Positions 35,413 through 49,700 of a stretch of DNA of 64,000 nucleotides are shown here, in pieces. This DNA is from Nipponacmea schrenckii. Its lineage: Eukaryota > Mollusca > Gastropoda > Lottiidae. How positions within the stretch are numbered: position 1 is the stretch's first letter; every line of letters starts with the position of its first letter. The notes beneath the pieces are model-generated. The model did not search any database, had not been told where the DNA came from, and saw only the letters and a list, made by a program, of their open reading frames with translations. Made by a program: the position numbers and the translations under genes. The stretch is from the NCBI GenBank assembly GCA_030562195.1, contig CM060200.1:27753023-27817022 (forward strand), written 5' to 3'.

Positions 35413-36785
35413 AGTAAATGTTTCTGATGCACAATAGTATATAAATCATTTTTATAACTATGTAATGTCCCCCTGAAGATGCTACTGTTATTTACTAGAT
35501 TTATATATAAATATATATAGGCCTATTACAGTATGAATTATCTGAAGTCCATTCCTATATTGATTTTAATTGTCAATTGTCGTAAAATTTAACAACAGCC
35601 GTGTTTCAGAACACCTGTTACCTTTCTAGTTAATCATATATTCTCACAGTTTCAATTGGACATTCGATTTGTTTCTTGGATAACTTTGTTTAAATTATGA
35701 CACAGAGAAATTTAGTTGGTGCGTCAGAACTGTCATGATTCAAATTCCAGCAGGTGCTCTTATATTTAAAAGTGATTATTTGAAAGATATGCTCTGTAAA
35801 GGTACAGTGACATAGATGTTAAAGGTGATTTTTTTCCTGTTGCTTTGGAAACAAATTTGTTTACATGTGGTATATGGACAAGATATAAAATAATTTTGAC
35901 TTTATTATTATATTCCCTTTACCAGGATTTCTGTAGTTTCTATCTAACTTATCCCTCCCAGTATTTTATCTTTATAATAATCAGGAAGTAAGTGAATATT
36001 TGTGTTTTTATTTAATTTTGTATGTAAACAAGATTTGACTATTGAGTTTTCTGGTCACCAAGATTTTGATTGTTCTATCTAATCATTCCATACCTTCAGT
36101 CCTTTTTTTTTAAAACAATATTTATTCAACATTACAAGTTATAAATTCATATATAAGGAAATTCATATATAAGGGTTATGGTTTCAGCACTTGAACTTCA
36201 TATATAATGTTTGAAAAGAAGGCTGTATTGTAAACAAATTTGTGTATTTGTATATATTGATGAGGTATCCTGTGATTTCTGATAACAAGGTTCCAATCTA
36301 ATCTAACAGTTGATTACTATTTATAAAATGGTGGACATAAACCAATCCTATCAACAACATTACTAAATATCACAGTTATAAAATAATGTATATAAAAACT
36401 CTGAAAACTATCCCAAGAATACTATTACCTCTTATTTTTATAAGTTGGTGAATGGAATCACAACTTACTTTCACTTAATAGAAGATGGTGGACACTCCTT
36501 TCAGCTACATTACCAAATTATAATTCTGAAGACTGAATGTTAAATTGTGTTTATCGATGAGATCTTCAGTGATTTGAGGTGATGAATCAGAATCAGGTTA
36601 AAAAAGTTGCCTCTATTTATATTGTCAAAGTTTAATATATTTTAAACTTACTACGTCTTGTTTAGGTAACAGATGTTCTAATGTTATATAGGGTCTCATT
36701 GTGTAAGATTTCAACAACATTCTCATCTCTTGCATTTCATGTCTTTGACTTCCTTTAACTACTTGTAGTTAGATCTGATCTCATA

Positions 36786-37123
36786 AAGTGATACTGCGTC
36801 TTAAAATGAAATAAAATTTATAAATATTACACTAGGCCAATGAGAGTATATATTCATCAGTAGATAAACCTGCTACAATAAATAACATAACAGAATCTTT
36901 ATATAATCAGATAAATCAAAATAAACTTAGTAATTATCCATAAAAATACAATTGAAATATGCTTAATAAATTGATTGAGCAGTTTTCAATAATTCTTAGT
37001 TTTGTGAGTTTTCTAGATTTTACAAGGATTTTGTTACTTTATGACACCAGGTAAGTTCACTGCTGATATAACCATTCCTTAGAACTTAAATTTTATGTTC
37101 ATTCTTAAATGGAGTATCACTTT
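36786..37123. mobile_element. Foldback MITE of the TTAA type, diverged
   Basis: Left end AAAGTGATACTGCGTCTTAA, internal GACACCAGGTAAGTTCACTG, right end AAATTTTATGTTCATTCTTA...AGTATCACTTTAA. The left TTAA is mutated. Confidence 0.65.
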
Positions 37124-38639
37124 AAATGGTTCCATTGGTCAAAGGGTAGAGAATCTGTCTCTTTAAGTATCAGAACTTTAGAACTGTACACCATATTGCT
37201 TGAATATCTCATTAATAGACACCTTCAGATGGTGGTAAAACTTGGCCCTGTATGGTGTGGTAGGAGTTACTTGGTCTTCTTCATTCTTCCAAACTTGTTC
37301 TGATTATGGTTATTCTTGTTGATTGATATTTGAATGATAGTTGTTCAGACAATGTATAACTTTGTATAGATAACTGGTGGAATGTAATTAAAAGTGAGAG
37401 AACAGAGCATGCATAATTGATTATTCTAACGAGAAAAATCAGAGATGAAAGGTGATTAAAAATTAATCCAGTCCAGGTAGATGGGTCTTGTCTCTGACTA
37501 AAGTTACCTTAACATAATTAATTATTTATTAAGTTTCCTGACTTAATTAACTGTAGTTCCTGGCATATGGTAGGAACTTTATACGTCGCAATTTGTTGGT
37601 AAGAATGGTGCTCTATTTCTCTGTCTTTTAAGATTTTGTCATTGTTGACTTTGATAAGTTTTTTTTGTGAAGAAGTTCATTTTATTGTGAATTGTTTTAT
37701 ATTTAGTTTGTTTAGCTTTAATGTTTTTAAATTTTTCTTTTGATTTATTTGTGTGACTTTTCACAAAGAATTGAGTAATAACTTTTTGAAAATTTATATT
37801 TCCATCCTTGTAAGTTTTGGTCCCATAAGAATCTTTGATATGTTCAAAAAAGTGTTTCAGGTAAAGTTTTTTCTTTGATTGTGTAAATATGAAGTTGGTT
37901 TGATGTATTTGGATATATTGTTTGGATAGCTTAACTACTGTAAGATTATTATGATTTTATCTTTTTACCTTGTCTTTAAAGAAATTTGTTTCGTACTTTT
38001 GTCCTTAAAGAAGTGTGTTTATAATATATTCCCTTGAGTTTCTTGTTATATTTATCCTCAACTTCTAGATGGTGTTCAAATCTTATTGTATATGGATAGA
38101 TTAGAGAAAGATTTATTTTTTATAATTTTTGATCCAATATTGTAATTGAGAGATGCATAACAGATGGGCCTATATGATTTACTATTAAGGGATAATTTGT
38201 AAGGGTAGCTGATTTTAAATTGAACAACAATAGATTCTAAGAAAACCTAGAACATATGGGGATAAGCTCTGTTAATTAAGTGTCAATTAAGAAACGTGAT
38301 AAATTAAGATGACCATCACCCTGTACCCCAATCACTGAGCTGGTCCCTAATTATAGATAATTGTTAATTGTTTTTCAGGGTTTTAAAACTACCAGAGTCA
38401 CCAGAAACAAACATTATTATGAAAAATATGGACCTCAACTTTTTGTGATATTTCTGGTTTATTGAGAGAAATTTTATATTTTTGTAGTAAAATGGATTAT
38501 TTATATATTAGAAAGTAAGTCAATTTTCACTTTTTTTTTCTAGAATATCTGTCAAAGATTATGAATTTCATTTCTCATGATAGCAGATTGTTTTCAATAG
38601 TTCCTGTTGTTATTACATTTCCTTCATACCTGTTATTTG

Positions 38640-38795
38640 ATACTTGATATTTCATACTTAATATTTGATACTTGATATTTGATACTTGATATTTGATACT
38701 TGATATTTCATACTGCATACTTTATACTTGAAACTTGATATTTCATACTTGATATCTCATACTTGATACTTGATACTTGCTATTTCATACCTATC
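38640..38795 (+). repeat. ~14-bp minisatellite (ATACTTGATATTTG)
   Basis: Irregular tandem copies of GATACTTGATATTT and CATACTTGATATTT. Confidence 0.8.
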
Positions 38796-39084
38796 TCAAG
38801 GTTTATTTTCTCAATTCGTTTTTTTTAACATGTTAATGTAATTTTGATCTGTTTTTTACCATTAACTTTAAAGTGGTTGTGAAGGCCTATTTTAGCTATT
38901 TGTGTATATCATCCAGTTATGGCTTCAATTTGCATCGTTTCAAATTTCATATATCTGTGATTCATGTATTTATAGAAAAGTTTCCACAAGTATGACATGA
39001 TTATTGTGAAAGCAGCCTTCTGTGATAGCTTTATCGTAGAATGATTAGTTGATTAAAGAAAAAATAGAATATTACTTCTGTCCT

Positions 39085-39180
39085 CGCGAGGTTTCCCATT
39101 GCACACTGCATGGTGTTGCACAACTTCATTAGCCCAATTAGGTGCAGGAAAGAAGGATGTAAAACTCCATTTTATTTCAT
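39085..39180 (+). repeat. SINE 3' fragment
   Basis: TGCACACTGCATGGTGTTGC, then CTTCATTAGCCCAATTAGGTG and AAACTCCATTTTATTTCAT, match the 3' end of the SINE at 44705-44976. Confidence 0.6.
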
Positions 39181-40758
39181 AATGATATTCTATTTGAATT
39201 ACAAGAACCATGGTCTGAGAATAAAGTTTACATAATATATATTTAATATAAATTTTACCTCAAAAATACACATACTTATATAGATTTGTTAATATATATG
39301 TATATATGCATATTTAACAGATATTAACTATTGATTATTATATTAAACTGTTCATGGGTAGTAAGATAATATGATCACTCAATCTAGTTACGACCCTGTA
39401 GCGTCAATAAATAATAAGCATACTGGTTTTATAATCAATATACATGTATACTTTACATTATTTACTTAACTTCACCTTTTTAGGGAAATGTAAAAGTTTA
39501 TTTATCTGCACCTGGTTGAAATCAATGTTCTCAATTCAAATATAGTTTTACTTCTTGATTTTTCTGTACTTTTATTGTGTAACAAATAAACGAGTATCAT
39601 ATCTTACTGTTCTGTATTTTTTTGGCTTATAATTTTCTGGGGCAAAGTCTTGCTTTCTGTACCAAATTTTGATAATGAAACAGTAAGAAGTTTCCCAATT
39701 TAAAAAAAAACCAAAAAAAAACCAACAACAGGTTAAACTATTCTTTACCGTGCAATTATGTCAGATTCAGGAGCAGATGAAGTTTGCCTTGCAATTTATA
39801 ATGAAACAGTTTTATTTATTAGAAAATTGGTACTTAATTGAGCCATGTTAATGTCTTTGAAACATGAAATGATCCAGGGTTGTTGATTTGGCACTATTTT
39901 CTGGGTATAGCATGCAGAGGGAGCCTAAATTTTTGACGATCAATATTTTCTACTGGACATCATATGTTACCCAATATGTAAGCATATGTACCCAATATAT
40001 TATGAAATTTATATGGCTCAGGTTTTATACAGTTATAGTTTAAAATATTGTTGAATAGTTTTCTTAACAAAAGTTCAAAAAAACTAAAAAGACATGATTA
40101 ATAGTTATAGTATGATAGTAGGACTCTCATAGTATTTGTAGTTTACGGTACTGGGCCAATATCAAACGTCTGTTATTATTTACTTTCAACTAATTCTCTA
40201 TATTGATATAATCAGATCCAATCAAATCAGATAATTATATAAATCACATGAATAATGTATTCAGGCTATGGCAAAACTACTCATTGGAAAGTTCAATTGC
40301 TGTGTACTGATGAATACTATTGCCAGGGCTAACAATTAATTATTTTCACAATCGGACGTTTCAAACAATGTTTTGTTGATGACAAGATTATGCTACACTT
40401 TTATTCAACTAGTATTCTACTGTAAACTGTATTTCAATATGCCACAAATAATAATTATCATAATTGGAGCTTAAACTCTTTGAATTTATTGTCATACATC
40501 ACATCACAATAACAAAACAATCCCGTCATCAAACATCTACAGTAATTTAATAGTTTTTTAAGTTATTAATGCAAATTTTAGATAACTTCCACCGAAAGAG
40601 ACTTCCGGTTGATCAGGAAAAACGTCTTAGAATTGACATAAAAGTTTAAGTCTCAAACTAACTCAATTTGAAATATTTGAATTTTTGGGTGTAGAAGTAG
40701 TATACTTTTAAATTTTCACTTGTATATCACCTTAATGTTCATATATTCCAGATTAAAT

Positions 40759-43700
40759 ATGTACATAACGTCCCTTATATTGATGTTGATTATTCCGTCC
40801 ACTGTTGGTCAAGTTACAGTCCAACTGTCTGATACCTATTTATCTGTAATAGAAGGAGAGCAGTTTAGCCTGAAGGTTATAAAAACAGGGGCAATAACTG
40901 AGGATTTAGTTGTAATAGTTTCAGTAAGTATAAGTCTAGTGTTATATTTTATAATATGGTCAGTCAGGTCAGTGAATCAGGTTGATGACACTATCACTGA
41001 AAAATAACTTTAGAAATAAGTGGACAAGTTACAGATCTTTTTGTTCACTCTTGTTTCCCATTGTTTTTTCTATTGGTTCCCCTTGTTTTTTACTGTTTTC
41101 TATTGTTTCCTATTGGTTTCCTATTTTATCTTATTATTTCCTATTGTATCCTATTGGTTTCCTATTTTATCTTATTATTTTCCATTGTATCCTATTGGTT
41201 TCCTATTGGTTTCCTAATTTATCTTATTATTTCCTATAGTATCCTATTGGTTTCCTATAGATTTCCTATTTTCTCTTATTATTTCCTATTGTTTCCTATT
41301 GGTTTCCTATTTTATCTTATTATTTACTATTGTATCCTATTGGTTTCCTATTTTATCTTATTATTTCCTGTTGTATCCTATTGGTTTCCTATTTTATCTT
41401 ATTATTTCCTATTGTATCCTTTTGGTTTCCTATTGGTTTCCTATTTTATCTTATTATTTCCTATTGTATCTTATTGGTTTCCTATTGGTTTCCTATTTTA
41501 TCTTATTATTTCCTATTGTATCCTATTGGTTTCTTATTTTATCTTATTATTTCCTATTGTATCCTATTGGTTTCCTATTTTATCTTATTATTTCCTATTG
41601 TATCCTATTGGTTTCCTATTGGTTTCATAATTTATCTTATTATTTCCTATTGTATCGTATTGGTTTCCTATTGGTTTCCTATTTTATCCTATTATTTCCT
41701 ATTGTTTCCTATTGGTTTCCTATTTTATCTTATTATTTCCTATTGTATCCTATTGGTTTCCTATTTTATCTTATTATTTCCTATTGTATCCTATTGGTTT
41801 CCTATTTTATCTTATTATTTCCTATTGTATCCTATTGGTTTCCTATTTTATCTTATTATTTCCTATTGTTTCCTACTGGTTTCCTATTTTATCTTATTAT
41901 TTTCTATTGTATCCTATTGGTTTCCTATTGTTTTTCAGGTTGTAAATGAAGATGTAGATGATTTTGTTGGAGACACCCAGGTTGGGACGTTTACACCTGG
42001 TCTGAATGAAGTCACGGTAACGTTTACCGTTCGTAATGATGATATAGCTGAAGATGACGAAGAATTTCAGCTACAACTCTCAGTTGTTGGTAATAAAGCT
42101 AATGTTGCCAATCCTTTTGTAGCCACGGTGATAATCAAGGCTAATGATGATGCTTTCGGTGTATTTTCATTTCTTGATGTAAGTACTTTAATCTCATTTT
42201 GTGACATTTTCAAGGAATTTTGATAATGGGAATAAAATTGATAATAGAGAAATTGATTAAATAAAACAAGTTCTAATGTTGCGAGCCTAAAACAAAACCA
42301 AAAATCCCCCAAATTTTTTGTTAACAAACTTAGGTAGCAGCTTATAGACCTTTTTTGTATAGCAAATTCTTTAGTTAGAAATATGAGTAATACAATGTGA
42401 TTTATGAAGGACACACATGGTGTTAGTTATAGAATGGTTTTGAAGATTATTTCTTTATTTTCAGGCTGGTCCTATCATAGTAGAAGAGAAAACCTTTTCC
42501 TCAACTTTTGATTTAAGAATTAATAGGTCTCGAGGAACGTTTGGTACAGTGACTTTAACTTATCAGGTATTATACCAGTTTATTATATTTACTGAACTGA
42601 TATTCATCAGCAGATGAAATGAAGAAGGGAGCTTTCCCCTTTTTGTTTTATTTTCTCTTTTTTTTCGCTCCCTTCTTCATTTCATCTGATGTTGACATGT
42701 GTAAATTGTACATTTTATACCTTGTTATTAAAGGGATAATAGGCGTTAGAACGAACATAAAATTTTAAGTTCACTCAAATTTGGACAATAACAGTATATA
42801 TCCATCAGTGGACTTACCTATACATCAAAATCCCTCTAAAATCCGATAAATCCCCAAAATAAAGTAGTTAATCATAAAACGCTTGAGCCATCCATCAAGC
42901 GATTTTCAAATCGTGTAAATATAAAGGGAAGTAACTCTAACATGTGGGTTTTCACGCGTCCTTGACCCCTACTGTTGAAGTCCACAATGATGTTTTAGCG
43001 TCGATTTACCAGACGCTTTTATTCTCAAACTGAATGGAATCGTCGCTGGCTCACTTTTTTTTAAAATTCCGAATATTTTTTTATTGTGGCTTTTTAAAAT
43101 TTGGTAAAGTGTGGGATGCATACTTATTTAACTAATAGTCAATATGAAACACAAATATAAGCCGTAGGACGAGCCTATTATCCCTTTAAAGAAGTGTGTA
43201 ATGTACCTGGTTATTCAAGAAGTGTGTTATGTACCTTGTTATTAAAGAAGTGTGTTATTTATCTTGTTATTAAAGAAGTGTGTTATGTACTTTGTTATTG
43301 AAGAAGTGTGTTATGTACCTTGTTATTAAAGAAGTGTGTTATGTACTTTCTTATTGAAGAAGTGTGTTATGTACCTTGTTATTAAAGAAGTGTGTTATGT
43401 ACCTTGTTATTAAAAAACTGTGTTATATACGTTGTTATTCACGAAGTGTGTTATGTATCTTGTTATTCATAAAGTGTGTTATGTACCTTGTTATTCAAGA
43501 AGTGTGTTATGTACTTTGTTATTCAAAAAGTGTGTTATGTATCTTGTTATTCAAGAAGTGTGTTATGTACCTTGTGATTAAAGAAGTGTGTAATAGCATA
43601 ATATATTCCCTGATGATTCTTCTTATGTGTATCATCCATGTCTATATGTCGTTCAAATGATATTACCATAGTTTAAACTGTTCAACCCTGTTTACTGCTG

Positions 43701-46700
43701 TTTAGGGTTATATCAGCTGACATTATGGTCATGCAAATCCACCATTCTAAATTTTCTCCAGGATTTTGACTATATGATTTATATTTCAGACGACTGGTTT
43801 ATCATCGAATGCAATAGCTGGTTCCGATATAGCTCCTATAAGAGGACAGATAACATTTCCTGAAAAAGTAACAACTGCCATCATGCAACTACAGGTTCGA
43901 GCTGACAATGTAGGTATTTCTTAATTATTATTAGTTAAAATACAGATATGACATCACCCTTTGATGTTTGCATACCAATATCCAATTTATTGGTACAGGC
44001 AAAAATGTTTGCTGTATGTATGTGTATTCATACACCATATTATCAAGTGACGAACTGCAGTCATTCAATAAATGAATAAAACCCAGTTGAACTTGTTCAA
44101 AGAAGAGAGTGATATATAAATCTATTTGCACGTGCAATATTTTTGCACACTTATTTAAAGTTTTGCCATTTTCTCTGAAATAACTAGCTTAGCTAAGCTT
44201 CTTTATTCCTTCAAAACAAAATGGTCTTGCAGTAGACCCAATCCTGAACTTCATTAAGAGAACGTTTTCTAATATTCCCTTGAGTGGTCTCTGAATATAG
44301 ATTCTACTGTATCTGAATTTTTTTATATATATTTAAGATACCAGAGAATACGGAACGTTTTACAGTCAAACTTACAGGAGCCAGTAGTGGTGCTAGAATA
44401 GAAGGTGGAGAAATAGAAATTAGAATCTTGGCTAATGATGCACCAATTAGCTTTGAAAAGGTAGGAAATGTTGTGGGTCCTATCAATTAAATTGTCAATT
44501 TTCTGTGAAATGAAACTGTTAGAAGGGATCTTTATCAGATTATCTAAATTCATCAAGCACAGCAAAGAAAGGAAATACCAATAGTCACATAGGTTTTTGG
44601 TCAAATATCTTTGCAATGGTTTTTTTCTGGATAACAAATAGTAAGGATAATATTTAGATACTGACTATTAGCTCGTCAACTAGAAAACTTCCTCTTGACA
44701 TTTGAGCTCAGGTGGCTCAGTGAGTTAGAGGCTTGCTTGCTAACCTGAAAGTCCAGGGTTCAATTTTGGCATAGGTCAATATGAACTTTTGGATTTTTCG
44801 ACCTGATTTCCCCTGGGGGACAATAAACCAAGCCCCTGTGTGCTACAGGTTGTGTATGTTAAAGATCCCTGTACAGTTGGAAATTGCATAAAAGGTTAGG
44901 CTTATGCTGTCCTGGCAAAATTTCCCTTGTTGCATCTGTTTTGCGTTTTAGGACATAAAACTTCATTCATTTCATTTTCCTCTTAGCATTGCTCTACCTT
45001 GATCATCAGTAGCCATTTACTTATGGGATGACTAAAATAATAATGAGACAGGATGACTTCTACAAGGTTATAGAGTTCACACACAAAAGATTACAACCCA
45101 CCACCACCATTTGTGTAGAAGTAACCAAGATCATGATGTCATGTAAAGTGTTCAACACTTCGACTAACTGTGCTACATCCTGTTTAGTACTGACCATTCT
45201 TTTTTCAAATTTCAGGGAGAATATAGGTATGAAGAAGGACCAGGAATTAAAACAGCTCACGTGGTTTTATTCCGTGGTATTGAATCGGAAAACTCAGTAC
45301 CTGTTGGTCCTATTGAATCAGAAGTTTTCGCTGACGTCATCTTAGTTAGTGGTACTGCCATATTAGGACAAGATTTTAATGGAGAAAGTCGCAAAGTTGT
45401 ATTTCCACCTGGGGTCATGAAAACAAATTTCACTTTCCAAATTTTGGACGATATCATTCCAGAAATGGAGGAAACATTTAAAATTCAAATTGGCAAATTG
45501 GAGGGTGAAGTTGTGTGGGGTAAATTAATTGAAGTGGTGATCAAAATAAGTGCTAATGATAATCCAAATGGAGCTATCAGTTTTGAGTCCATTAATGCGG
45601 CCAATAGTTTAGTGGTTCGTGTTAACGAAGACACATTTACCGTTGCCACTTTCCCTGTAATTCGAAATGGTGGAACATTTGGAGCAGTGGCTGCTGAGTG
45701 GGAAGTGGTACGATTTGGAGAGTCTACAGTTCCAGTGAAAGAGGATGTGGGTCCTCTAAAGGGAACAATAACTTTTGCTGCAGGACAACGTGACACGGAA
45801 ATAAGTCTAACCATTGTTCAAGATATTAGCCCAGAGATATCTGAGAAGTTTTTAGTGCGTCTGAAACCAGATACTGTGGTTGGTAATGCTAAAGTTGAAG
45901 GTATTATAGAAGCTGAACTTATTATAGAGGACAGTGATAATGTTTACGGAACAGTCGAGTTTGGACCTGATAACACTCATCTCATACTAACTGTGAGTTA
46001 TAATCTTCGTGTCTTTTTCTCAGGTTGACTTTCTTCTTCATTTACCCTAAATACTGCTGTATGACAAATACATTCAGAACTTGCTCTTTTATTTCATGGG
46101 CCTGATAACTCCACTTCATAAAACCAATTATAAATCATATTGAGCTGCAGGATGTGTAACTCGACTCTATTTGATTTCAGAAATCCGGTAGCCGTTATTT
46201 ACAGTTACAATTAAATAGAAATGATGGACGTATTGAGGATTTATTGTTGAATATTACTGTAGTATTCAATGACATTGATGGGCAGCTCACTGTTGGTAAG
46301 TTTTCAATAATAACAACATATACATACAGTTTTTGGGGTTCATTTCTTTTCATATTTAATTCTTTATTTTATAAGAAAAGACAAGTTTTGTAGCTTTTTA
46401 CTTCTTCAAAAACTAATGTGTTTCAATGATAACTGAAATTTGGTGGTTGCAGCTACACTCCAATATATTCAGGAACTGTGAGGTGTTATCACCAGACTGT
46501 GAGCTTGGAGCTATGTTCCAAATTTGTACCTCATCATGAAAATTGATATGTAAACATGCCCTCATTTTTTTGAATATTTTTATTTACCAGATGAAATGCT
46601 GGCAACACCAGGAATGCAAGTTACCATGGCAACAGATAAAAATCCTGTAACTGTAGAAATACCTCTTCTGCCAACTGCATTTCTTCAAATTGGAGGAAGT

Positions 46701-49700
46701 TTTGTAGCCACATTATCTGATATAAGACTTCAAAATGGTGAGTTGAAATACCTGTTTTATTGAGTTGATCAAATTAGATTATTGTAATACTTTGTTGTAA
46801 ATTGTAATGATAATAATAAACTCTTTATATTACATGGGTCAGAATTAGGCCCAATACACTAGGACATGGGCCTGTCTAACATGCAGTCTATAGAGAATAA
46901 CATAGACTCTTTTATTTACATGGGTCAGAATTAGGTCTTATACACTAGCACATGGTACTGACAAACATTCAGCCTATAAAGGCAAACATAGTTTCTTTGT
47001 TTTACATGGGTCAGAATTAGGTCCAATACACTAGGACATGGTCCCGTCTAACATTCAGGCCATGGGGGGATAAAAATGGATTTGAGGCTGTGTTTAGATA
47101 TCAAATGGAATATGTTAAACTTATGATTGTTAACAAGTTTTTCACTGTTGTGTTGACTGTTACAATTTTCAATAAGCCATTGTATTAGTTTGAAAATTGA
47201 ATTGATTTATATTTACAGAACCTGAATTTGGAGCATATAACAGTCCGAAACTAGGTAGTAGAAAATCTGTTACCGTGGAAATCAAAAGTGAGGAAGCCAA
47301 TGGAAAGATTGGGTTTTTTAATATGACAGATGAAATAGTTGAAGAACCTTCTGTTGGTCTTGTAGAGGTAGACATTCTTTATTATCATAACCTCATTTGA
47401 CATTTCTGATTCTAGGCCTAAAGGATGGTAGATGCACACCCCATATCCTCCCGCAGGCTATACCCGTGGTTGAGACTTGTTTCTTTAAATCTAGTTTTTA
47501 CATCTTCATTAGCCCATAAGGTGCAGAAAACTTTGTAGCCTTTTGGATTCAACCTAACCATTTTCACAAAAGCCATTAAAAATTTCTGGTTATGAAAAAA
47601 TATAAATCAAATTCCTAGGTTCTTTGTTCTAGACCCCTTCATTTCCATACTGACAAAGTTTCCCTCATTGACCACTGATTGGTAGCGTTATTCTATGTAT
47701 ATTTCCAGATACCACTTGTTGTAAGCCGAGAAGGTAAAAGTGGCGATGCTTTTATCAGATGGTCAATCAAGGGAGTTGGTGAATCTGTAGGCAAGGTCAC
47801 TCAAGACGATGTTGTTGCTCTCTCAGGATCTATCACCATTCCTTCTGGTATGTTATTTATATTTCAATTTGAGACCTTTCGATGCACTTTTTATGTGTTT
47901 CCTTTTTTAATGTGAATGATCTTTATAAGATCAGTATATCTTTAGTACATGAATTAGTATGACTTAGTTGTTTTTTACCTATTTTAAGACTTAACCATTA
48001 TTTAATACAGGTTCTAACACAGTGGGATTAACAATAGAAATACGCCCTGATAATATCCCAGAGAATAACGAGACCATGTTAGTGACACTAGATTCTGTGG
48101 AACCAGCAGCTACACAACGTCTACATCAAGCTACACGCTCTATTACTATTACCATCCTAGAGAACGATAACCCAGGCGGAGTTTTTCAATTTGCTGGCTT
48201 GATGAGAAATTCCTATTTGATATCGGTAAGTTTGGAAACCTCTCTTGGTATGTTTTGATTTGCAAAAAGCAGTGACTCTTTTCATTGTACCAAGGGCTCA
48301 GTGAGTTAGATGCTTGCTCGCTAACCTGAGAGTCTCAAATCCCTGCAAAGGTCAAGATGCACTATTGGTTTTTGGTCAGTGATGTATGTCGCTGCCATTG
48401 AAAAAACGTTGACCCTTGTGCTACAGACTGTGCATGTAAAAGATCCCTTGACAGTTGAAAATTGCAAAAAGGGTATGCTTAATCTGCTGTCCTGGCAAAA
48501 ATCCTTCATTGAATGCTTCATAGCATTGCTGAGAAGGATGTAAAACTTTCTTTCATTTTATTTTCTCATAATACCAGACGTCTGATATGTTGATATTTGG
48601 TCTATTCACTAGGAGGGAGATGAAGCTATAGAAGTAATAGTAGAGAGAACTGGTGGGAATCTAATGACTAAAGAAGTTCAGTATGTAATAGAACCTGATG
48701 GTGTCAAGGAATTCTTTGGCGCCATTAACGTATTGAGATTCCAGCCTGGAGAGACAAGAAAATCGGCCACAGTTATCGCTAAGAGTGATAATATTCCTGA
48801 GGTAGGTCAAGAAACATGCCCACTATCCAACACAACCTGTCACAACTCAGCCATTGGGCTTATTGAACAAAGCCAATAATGTTAATTGTAAAAGAATTAA
48901 AAGCTTCCAAATGGCCTTGACATCCTGCTTTTGGATCTAAGAACATGCTCACCATCCAACATAACCTGACACAACTCAGCCACTGGGCTTATCAACTGTT
49001 TTTTTATTTCGAGAGTTCACATAGCCAATAATTGTCTTGTATAAGCATAATCATAGCTATTGATGGCCTCAATTTATGCTTTTGGATCTGATCCTTTTTT
49101 ACGTAATCTTTCCATAATATCAGGTGTTATATGGTTAATAATTTTCAGCTGGGAGAAACATACACCATGAGATTATCAAGTTATGGTGATAGTGAGGCAA
49201 CCATTGGTGATAAAAATACAGTGCTAATTACAGTGAAGGAGAATGACCAACCGTATGGTGTCCTACAGTTTAAAAACAATCCTATGATTATTTATATTAG
49301 TAAGTAATTTAGTATGCCGTATCAGAATTCGAACAACAACAACTTGAATCAAATAATATAGGCATCTCTAACAAGTCTTTCTTGATATCAAATATATATT
49401 GTTAGTTAATAAAGAAATAAATAACAATGCAATATTTTTTAGCGTTATCTCCTAGGAGATATAGTGCAGTAGATAACACTTTTTATCACACAAGTGATAT
49501 ATCTGCTGTAGAATACCTTATTTGGTGATAAATATATTTATCATACAAGTGATATCTACTGAAGAATACCTTATTGGGTAATAAATATATCTATCATACA
49601 AGCAATATCAACTGTAGAATACCTTATTAGGTGATAAATATATTTATCATACAAGTGATATCTACTGTGGAAAACCTTATTGGGTGATAAATATATTTAT

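Larger units (their letters stand above)
35413..40758. other. Intergenic AT-rich stretch upstream of ADGRV1
   Basis: I see no supported gene. It includes a foldback MITE (36786-37123), a short minisatellite, a SINE fragment (39085-39180) and, near 39873, the hAT-like end CAGGGTTGTTGATTTGGC. Just before the ADGRV1 ATG, TATTCCAG at 40743-40750 could be the acceptor of an exon with 5' UTR. Confidence 0.4.

Noticed and set aside
41061..42223. Long open frames of 189, 216 and 297 codons
   Set aside because: They translate a 41/52-bp minisatellite inside ADGRV1 intron 1. Only the last part (41939-42178) is a real exon.
43364..43660. 98-codon open frame
   Set aside because: A 27-bp tandem repeat is divisible by three and stays open by chance.
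45485..45814. 109-codon minus-strand open frame
   Set aside because: It is the antisense shadow of the long ADGRV1 Calx-beta exon 45216-45992.
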